Below are positions 58,679-64,000 of a stretch of 64,000 bases of DNA, piece after piece. Position numbers and translations under genes: made by a program. The stretch lies in contig NZ_JALKEV010000013.1 in NCBI RefSeq assembly GCF_023017105.1, forward strand, positions 62,001-126,000, written 5' to 3'. How positions within the stretch are numbered: the first letter of the stretch is position 1; every line of letters begins with the position of its first letter. The notes under the pieces were generated by a model. It was given only the letters and a program-made list of their open reading frames with translations, did not search any database and was not told where the DNA came from. This DNA comes from Halalkalibacter sp. APA_J-10(15). Lineage in GTDB: Bacteria; Bacillota; Bacilli; Bacillales; Bacillaceae_D.

Positions 58679-61600
58679 TCATTTAACTGCGAATTTTCTT
58701 TGAGAAAGGAAGTATAGGATAAACCCTAATACAACAAACAGACTCCCAAACAACAGAAACGTATAATTGGCTGTAGCTGTTTCTGGTAGTTTATCTTCCT
58801 TTTCACCTTTGGAATGATCCTGATCATTTTCATTTCCATTGCTTAAATCTTTTTCTTCTTCCTTTTGTGACTGTACTTCCTCTAACCCATCTATCGCCGT
58901 TTGTAACGCTATTAACGCTTCTTGTAGCTCTTCCTCGGTCTCGATGCTTGTTACTTCCTCTTGTGCTTTTTCGATAGCTGCTTGCAACGCTTCATATGTC
59001 GCTTCTGTATAGCGACCGTCCTCATTCGTGATTGCACGGGCTTTGTCGATTAACTCTTCTAGCTCCGTCACGTCTACTTCTGGAACTTCTGGAGCTTTCT
59101 CCTCTAACCCATCTATCGCCGTTTGTAACGCTGTTAGCGCTTCTTGTAGCTCTTCCTCGGTCTCGATGCTTGTTACTTCCTCTTGTGCTTTTTCGATAGC
59201 TGCTTGCAACGCTTCATATGTCGCTTCTGTATAGCGACCGTCCTCATTCGTGACTGCACGGGCTTTGTCGATTAACTCTTCTAGCTCCGTCACGTCTACT
59301 TCTGGAACTTCTGGAGCTTTCTCCTCTAACCCATCTATCGCCGTTTGTAACGCTATTAACGCTTCTTGTAGCTCTTCCTCGGTCTCGATGCTTGTTACTT
59401 CCTCTTGTGCTTTTTCGATAGCTGCTTGCAACGCTTCATATGTCGCTTCTGTATAGCGACCGTCCTCATTCGTGACTGCACGGGCTTTGTCGATTAACCC
59501 TTCTAGCTCCGTCACGTCTACTTCTGGAACTTCCCCTTGCTCTCTAGTAACGATAATGATATATTCATTATCTGCCGTTCCATCCCCTGATTCAACCCAA
59601 ATTCTAATTCGATTTTCTCCTATTTCTAAAGGAACTTCATTCATAGCTTCCGCTAACATCAATTCAGAACCATTTATTGAAATTAACGTTTGAGGTGAAA
59701 GAGCAACTGCTTCTATATCAATAGAGTCAACCTCATGTGGTACTTCTAAACTATATTCCAGTGTGTCCATATAGAATTCGGGTGATAATTCTCCTTCACT
59801 TACAGAAATACTATCTAACCTTGATTCGATTGCAGCTGTCATACGGTGAATTCTAATTTCATATTCTCTTTCTGATCCATCTTCAGCCATCACGACAAGT
59901 GAGATGACATTATCTCCCTCATCAATGCTGATCGGATGCGACTCAACTCCACTTTCCACTATTTCTCCATTAATTGTTATTGTAGAGAATATACTAAATG
60001 TCTCTGGTGTTAAATTAATTTCATCAACTGAATACGGGAGTGTTGTAGAATACAATCCTCCACTATAGCTTAAAGAACCTTGAGTCATACTTAATGATTC
60101 TAAGATGTTATCATCTTTTGCATATGGCGTTCCGTTAATCACTCTTAAATTATTTATATGTGCTGATCCATAATTTGAGCTACTAGCATGCACCTCAATA
60201 TGTCCTACTTCATCCATTTGATTACGAAATGCAACTGAATCAAAAATCTGTTCTCCATTAATATATAAATCATATGTTTGAGTATTCATATTCATAACGA
60301 TCTTAAGGTTATACCATTCACCCTGCTCATACGGCATTATTGTTCTTGAAACCCCTCCATCATACGCAATGAAATCCCCTTTATTCATTGCTATCGCAAC
60401 ACCTGGTTGTGATGATGGCTTATCATACCCATATATATATGGGATGCTAATCCATGAATTACCACTGAAAATTTCGTCATCTCTCATGACATCTAATTCA
60501 ACAGTAACAATCCCTGTAACTTCACCTTCATCATAATATTTAGACAATTGGGTTCTTCCGCTATTTGTATCTCTAGTGAACTTAACACTTTTATCATTCT
60601 GAGATGGTGTCTCAACAACTTCAATACTACCACCTGATAGAATAGAATCCCAACCACTAGGTAAAGAACCTGTTTCATTATGATTAAAATCATCTATTTC
60701 GAGATATTCTGGATGTGTACCTTCGACAAATAAATTTGGCACAGGTGTTTCATAGCCTGGCAATACACGAATACCAGTTGCTTCATCGGAACCATAATTG
60801 TCTTTCATTGCTCTAATTGTGTAATTATCACCAAGTGAAATATTTTTTATAACATATTCTCCCGATTCATTTGTCAGTGTTTGAAATAGTTCCTCACCAT
60901 CATAGATAACGCTTACATTTGCATTTTCAACTGGTTGACCTCGATGATCGAATACCAATCCTTTCACACTTCCATAGTCGCTATTAGACATAATCGTTAT
61001 GTTTTTATTCGCAGCCGTATTTAATGCTGTTAATTCAACGGTTATCTCATGAGATTCATACTCATCCCTACTTGCTGTAACATTATATGTGCCTATTGGG
61101 ATATTTCTAATAGAGTAAAAACCATTTTCATCTGTTTCAGTTGAATACTCCTCACCGTCCACATCAAGACTAACAGTCACACCACTTAATCGATTCTCAT
61201 AACTATCATAAACCGTTCCAGTAATTGATTCATATTGTGACTCTGGATCACCATAATATTCAATTGCACCAATATCAGCTTTATCATTATACAGGTCATT
61301 ACCGAAGAAATCCGTTCCATCGTTATAAAGGTCAAGTCCAGCATCAATTAACGAGGAGCCTGACTGTAGCCGGTATCTTTCTAACAGATGAAGGTTCGTA
61401 CCTGTTTCAGGGGTTGTTATTCGTTCAAAAGGGCCCGGATTAACCATTAATGGATCAATTGTAATCGGTCCAGAATCATCTCCCGGTATCGCAAAGTCAC
61501 TTCCGAAATAACTGTTATTTTCATAATTGACTCCACCACCAGTTGTTATGACGGCATTCGGATTAGTAGAATATAAGATATTGTTCTTAATATTATAAGT

Positions 61601-62929
61601 TGCTTCAACATAAGAGCCGTAACCATAAACTAAAAAGTTGCTGCCATTATCTTGGTATACAGTATTGTTATATACATCCGCAACTGCACTTCTATCAGAA
61701 TGTAGATAGATAGGATACCTTTCGACATTCTCTATAATGTTATGTCTAATAATTACATCTCCATAACTAAACTGACAAATTAAAATCCCATCACCAGTAT
61801 TGTAAATATAATTGTATTGCACAATGATATTAGTCGTTGCTCGATCCGGTCCGATCCCATTATGGTCAGCACCACCAGCCTTTCTTCTTGTATCGAACAC
61901 TTCATTATACTGAACAATTACATCATCCGCATAATAAATTTCAATACCAGACGTACCAGCACCTGCTATGACATTATTTTCAATGACTGATCCTTGTACA
62001 CCAGTTACATACATCCCATTGGCAGCAAAATCACTACCGTAATGTGATATATAGTTATTACGAATCGTCACATCTTTATGAGGAGTAAAATCTGGTTCCC
62101 CATAAACAGAATCACGAGATCCCCACCCAGTATATGGATTCCCACTATCATTTCCTACATATTGCTTAATTGAAATACTAGTAAATGAATTGTCTTCTAG
62201 TAACGAGTTTTCAATAATAACCCCCTCAAATTGAGTAGGTTGAGGGTTTTCAACATCTTCTACCCATGTATCAAAAACAATCCCACCAGATCTCTTTGAA
62301 CGATCCCATCCTGTATTAAAGTTAAAGCCTGGATCAGAAGTTCCACTTCCTCGAATCCAGTTGACCTCTCCACTGACATCATGAATATGGACACCGTTAA
62401 TATGAATATGATGTAACGTCCCAGCATCTGAACCTGTAACATAAATCCCTCTATAATCACCTAATGATTCTCCAAGTGTTGTTTCAATTGGTGCTGTGTT
62501 CGTAATTTCCAAGTGACTAATTTCCCAATATTCTTGATTTTTTAATTTTACGGTTGCGTCAACTTCCCCTTCACCTTCAATTAGAGGTAAGTCACCTTCG
62601 CCATACTTATCAATGATAATCGGTGCACCTTCCACCCCAGAGCCTTGTGGCGCTAATTGACCTTCCCATCTTTCTCCAGATTTAAATAAAATTTTATCGC
62701 CTGGTTCAAATGCAAATCCATTCACCTGATCAAGAGTCTGCCAAGCAGATTCTTCAGTCAATCCATTATTATCATCATTACCATTAGTAGCATCGACATA
62801 GAAGTTAGTTCCCGTTTCATTACCATACGAAGTTGTAGGATTCAATAGAAGTAGCAACATTATTAAAGGAAGCAAGACAACACACAAAAACATTAATCCA
62901 GGAATTTTACCCAAAACCTTAGTGCTCAT
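58679..62929 (-). CDS. LPxTG surface protein: beta-helix, carboxypeptidase-regulatory, cadherin-like and FIVAR repeats
   Basis: 1416-aa wall-anchored protein. Signal peptide to about 38 (GLMFLCVVLLPLIMLLLLLN). A right-handed beta-helix of pectate-lyase/PL-like type covers about 45-550 (many INGVHIHD, VIENNVIAG, VQYNEVFDT rungs). Two carboxypeptidase-regulatory-like domains lie at about 563-740, and a concanavalin/LamG-like jelly roll at about 745-935 (DGGVSRTIMPYEQGEWYNLKI). Two cadherin-like beta-sandwich domains cover about 940-1128, and three 74-aa FIVAR repeats 1131-1352. LPETA is at 1381-1385, with a hydrophobic helix and basic end. Start 62929 after GGAGG. Probably a polysaccharide-binding or -cleaving adhesin; catalysis unproven. 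Confidence 0.88.
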   Translation of the reverse strand: MSTKVLGKIPGLMFLCVVLLPLIMLLLLLNPTTSYGNETGTNFYVDATNGNDDNNGLTEESAWQTLDQVNGFAFEPGDKILFKSGERWEGQLAPQGSGVEGAPIIIDKYGEGDLPLIEGEGEVDATVKLKNQEYWEISHLEITNTAPIETTLGESLGDYRGIYVTGSDAGTLHHIHINGVHIHDVSGEVNWIRGSGTSDPGFNFNTGWDRSKRSGGIVFDTWVEDVENPQPTQFEGVIIENSLLEDNSFTSISIKQYVGNDSGNPYTGWGSRDSVYGEPDFTPHKDVTIRNNYISHYGSDFAANGMYVTGVQGSVIENNVIAGAGTSGIEIYYADDVIVQYNEVFDTRRKAGGADHNGIGPDRATTNIIVQYNYIYNTGDGILICQFSYGDVIIRHNIIENVERYPIYLHSDRSAVADVYNNTVYQDNGSNFLVYGYGSYVEATYNIKNNILYSTNPNAVITTGGGVNYENNSYFGSDFAIPGDDSGPITIDPLMVNPGPFERITTPETGTNLHLLERYRLQSGSSLIDAGLDLYNDGTDFFGNDLYNDKADIGAIEYYGDPESQYESITGTVYDSYENRLSGVTVSLDVDGEEYSTETDENGFYSIRNIPIGTYNVTASRDEYESHEITVELTALNTAANKNITIMSNSDYGSVKGLVFDHRGQPVENANVSVIYDGEELFQTLTNESGEYVIKNISLGDNYTIRAMKDNYGSDEATGIRVLPGYETPVPNLFVEGTHPEYLEIDDFNHNETGSLPSGWDSILSGGSIEVVETPSQNDKSVKFTRDTNSGRTQLSKYYDEGEVTGIVTVELDVMRDDEIFSGNSWISIPYIYGYDKPSSQPGVAIAMNKGDFIAYDGGVSRTIMPYEQGEWYNLKIVMNMNTQTYDLYINGEQIFDSVAFRNQMDEVGHIEVHASSSNYGSAHINNLRVINGTPYAKDDNILESLSMTQGSLSYSGGLYSTTLPYSVDEINLTPETFSIFSTITINGEIVESGVESHPISIDEGDNVISLVVMAEDGSEREYEIRIHRMTAAIESRLDSISVSEGELSPEFYMDTLEYSLEVPHEVDSIDIEAVALSPQTLISINGSELMLAEAMNEVPLEIGENRIRIWVESGDGTADNEYIIIVTREQGEVPEVDVTELEGLIDKARAVTNEDGRYTEATYEALQAAIEKAQEEVTSIETEEELQEALIALQTAIDGLEEKAPEVPEVDVTELEELIDKARAVTNEDGRYTEATYEALQAAIEKAQEEVTSIETEEELQEALTALQTAIDGLEEKAPEVPEVDVTELEELIDKARAITNEDGRYTEATYEALQAAIEKAQEEVTSIETEEELQEALIALQTAIDGLEEVQSQKEEEKDLSNGNENDQDHSKGEKEDKLPETATANYTFLLFGSLFVVLGFILYFLSQRKFAVK
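58876..59541 (-). repeat. Three near-identical 222-bp tandem repeats (FIVAR units)
   Basis: The DNA repeats with a 222-bp period three times (about 58876-59097, 59098-59319, 59320-59541), with only a handful of base differences. Each unit encodes a 74-aa FIVAR domain (LIDKARA.TNEDGRYTEATY). Such near identity implies recent duplication or gene conversion, and copy number may vary between strains. Confidence 0.9.
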
Positions 62930-62993
62930 TTTTTTCCTCCTAACGATTAATCGCATTTTTTGAAGTGGAAACTTCCCTCCCCCCTCCCTCCAC

Positions 62994-63007
62994 TGTATGC
63001 GCTTTCA
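62994..63007 (-). promoter_or_regulatory. Cre-consensus site in the surface-protein promoter
   Basis: The minus strand reads TGAAAGCGCATACA, a full match to TGNAANCGNNNNCA. It lies about 65 nt upstream of the start codon, just past TATAAT-like sequence (63008-63013 region), so CcpA could block the gene in glucose. Confidence 0.8.
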
Positions 63008-63017
63008 TTATATGTTT

Positions 63018-63036
63018 TTGTTTAAATGTCAAACAA
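63018..63036 (-). promoter_or_regulatory. Inverted repeat next to the promoter
   Basis: TTGTTTAAATGTCAAACAA is a 19-bp near-palindrome in the promoter region between a TTGTTT/TTGACA -35 choice and the TATAAT. Candidate operator for an unknown regulator. Confidence 0.5.
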
Positions 63037-63117
63037 TATAATAAACAGTGGTTGATCATCAAAAATACAGTCTTTCATAGTACGTGGTTTAATCACTTTT
63101 CATCATCTTAGGAGCAT

Positions 63118-63155
63118 AAAAGACCAAACGTCATAGAGCTACCGTTTGGTCTTTT
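63118..63155. terminator. Terminator after the MalG-type gene
   Basis: AAAAGACCAAACG and CGTTTGGTCTTTT form a strong stem between the permease stop (63252) and the surface-protein promoter. It can work on either strand. Confidence 0.9.
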
Positions 63156-63251
63156 CATTTTTGTTTGGACATAAATGAAAGTTTCACTAGTCAGAATCCA
63201 TTCCGAAAAAAACGGAAATACACCCCGTTAACTCTTTCTCCTAATTTCCTA

Positions 63252-64000
63252 TTAACTCTTTAATCCACTTGTACTTATGCCTTCTACGATATATTTTTGG
63301 AAGAATAAAAACATTAAAAATACCGGTATAAGTGACAAAGCGGACATTGCAAACATTGCTCCCCAGTTTGTAATCGCATCAGGATCTGAATATAATTTCA
63401 AAGCTAGTGAAACAGGATATAAATCAGGTCGATTTAAATAGAGTAACGGTCCTATGAAATCATCCCATCTCCAATAAAAGGAGAAGATTGCAGCTGTTAC
63501 TAAAGCTGGCTTAATTAAAGGCAAAATAATTCTAAAGAAAATAGAATATCGATTACACCCATCAATCTTAGCAGCCTCATCTAGTTCATACGGAATCGTT
63601 CTAATAAATTGGATCATCAAAAAGATAAAAAACGGAAATCCGAAAAAGGTTGGTAATATTAAAGGCTTAAACGAATTGATCCATCCGAACCAGTTAAACA
63701 TAATATATTGTGGCACCATTAAAACCTCATAAGGTAGCATCATTGTCATCATCATACATACAAACCAAAAGGACTTACCTTTAAACGGAATTCTAGCAAA
63801 TGCATAGGCAATTAATGATGAAAAGAAAACAGCACCGATCGTTGTGATTGTTACGATAATGAAGGAATTTTTGAAAAAGGTTCCAAACGTAACACCTCCA
63901 AACCCTTGCCAACCCGTTAGATAATTAGACAAGTCCCAATTAACAGGAATCAATGTATGGGCATTAACAAATATTTCTGAATTCTCTTTGAATGAACTAG
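63252..64000 (-). CDS. MalG-type carbohydrate ABC transporter permease (5' end outside window)
   Basis: The frame stays open to base 64000 and upstream codons read [26 protein letters not shown], typical of the family, so the true start lies beyond the window. Six-helix sugar permease: [40 protein letters not shown], and the ATPase-docking loop [26 protein letters not shown]-terminal SGLKS. Works with MalF-like, binding and MsmX-like ATPase proteins that would be encoded to the right. Confidence 0.92.
   Translation of the reverse strand, partial: SSFKENSEIFVNAHTLIPVNWDLSNYLTGWQGFGGVTFGTFFKNSFIIVTITTIGAVFFSSLIAYAFARIPFKGKSFWFVCMMMTMMLPYEVLMVPQYIMFNWFGWINSFKPLILPTFFGFPFFIFLMIQFIRTIPYELDEAAKIDGCNRYSIFFRIILPLIKPALVTAAIFSFYWRWDDFIGPLLYLNRPDLYPVSLALKLYSDPDAITNWGAMFAMSALSLIPVFLMFLFFQKYIVEGISTSGLKS

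Noticed and set aside
59028-59693. Three plus-strand frames rich in Ser/Ala spaced 222 bp apart
   Set aside because: They are antisense shadows of the FIVAR repeats; identical spacing is explained by the DNA repeat, and no ribosome site precedes them.

Overview
The window looks like a chromosome segment of an AT-rich, spore-forming Bacillaceae. The reasons are Bacillus-type ribosome binding sites, a SAM-I (S-box) riboswitch ahead of metNPQ, a metQ-metP-metN / yusG / gcvH / yusI order matching the Bacillus subtilis yus region, two CotF-like spore coat genes, a LicT/RAT antitermination system and candidate CcpA cre sites. The acidic lipoproteins and surface proteins would suit an alkaliphilic or halotolerant member, but that is inference. 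No rRNA, tRNA, CRISPR array, insertion sequence or prophage was found.

Layout. 0-8.5 kb is household sequence: a cut AhpD-like gene, the methionine ABC transporter under its riboswitch, yusG, gcvH, an Spx/ArsC-like gene, two coat proteins, a YjbQ protein and a MacB-like ABC exporter behind a 16-bp perfect inverted repeat. 8.8-15.6 kb is one giant LPxTG-type surface protein (2237 aa) built from GLUG and Ig-like repeats. 15.9-25.9 kb holds an RND efflux pump, DUF2935 and DinB proteins, two RibD/DHFR-like reductases, a glyoxalase/AlkC-like/TetR operon, a SnoaL-like protein and a large lipoprotein.

26.3-32.5 kb is an aryl-beta-glucoside operon (licT, PTS IIBCA, two GH1 6-phospho-beta-glucosidases) with two RAT/terminator switches and a cre site. 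32.8-34.6 kb is a divergent pair, zinc alcohol dehydrogenase and MerR/AdhR-like regulator. 34.9-54.4 kb is a plant-polysaccharide utilisation region. A seven-gene operon carries a sugar ABC importer (ATPase, two permeases, binding protein), a GH3 enzyme with a NagZ-type Asp-x-His dyad, beta-phosphoglucomutase and a GH78 alpha-L-rhamnosidase. Next come a frameshifted chemoreceptor and an AraC regulator fused to an apparently catalytically complete GH39 domain. Then come GH105, GH42 and GH43 enzymes. Together they suggest import and intracellular breakdown of rhamnose/galacturonate/galactose/arabinose-containing oligosaccharides such as rhamnogalacturonan I fragments.

54.6-64 kb has a CBO0543-like membrane protein, a sugar dehydrogenase lipoprotein, a QorB-like reductase divergent from an Rrf2 regulator with shared operator-like repeats, a second LPxTG surface protein (beta-helix plus three near-identical FIVAR repeats, with a cre-consensus promoter) and the end of a MalG-type sugar permease gene.

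Most noteworthy are the GH3/pgmB pair, which could be a retaining phosphorylase feeding beta-glucose 1-phosphate to its mutase, the AraC-GH39 fusion as a possible enzyme-derived sugar sensor, the two modular surface proteins, and several unexplained structured or repeated intergenic elements.
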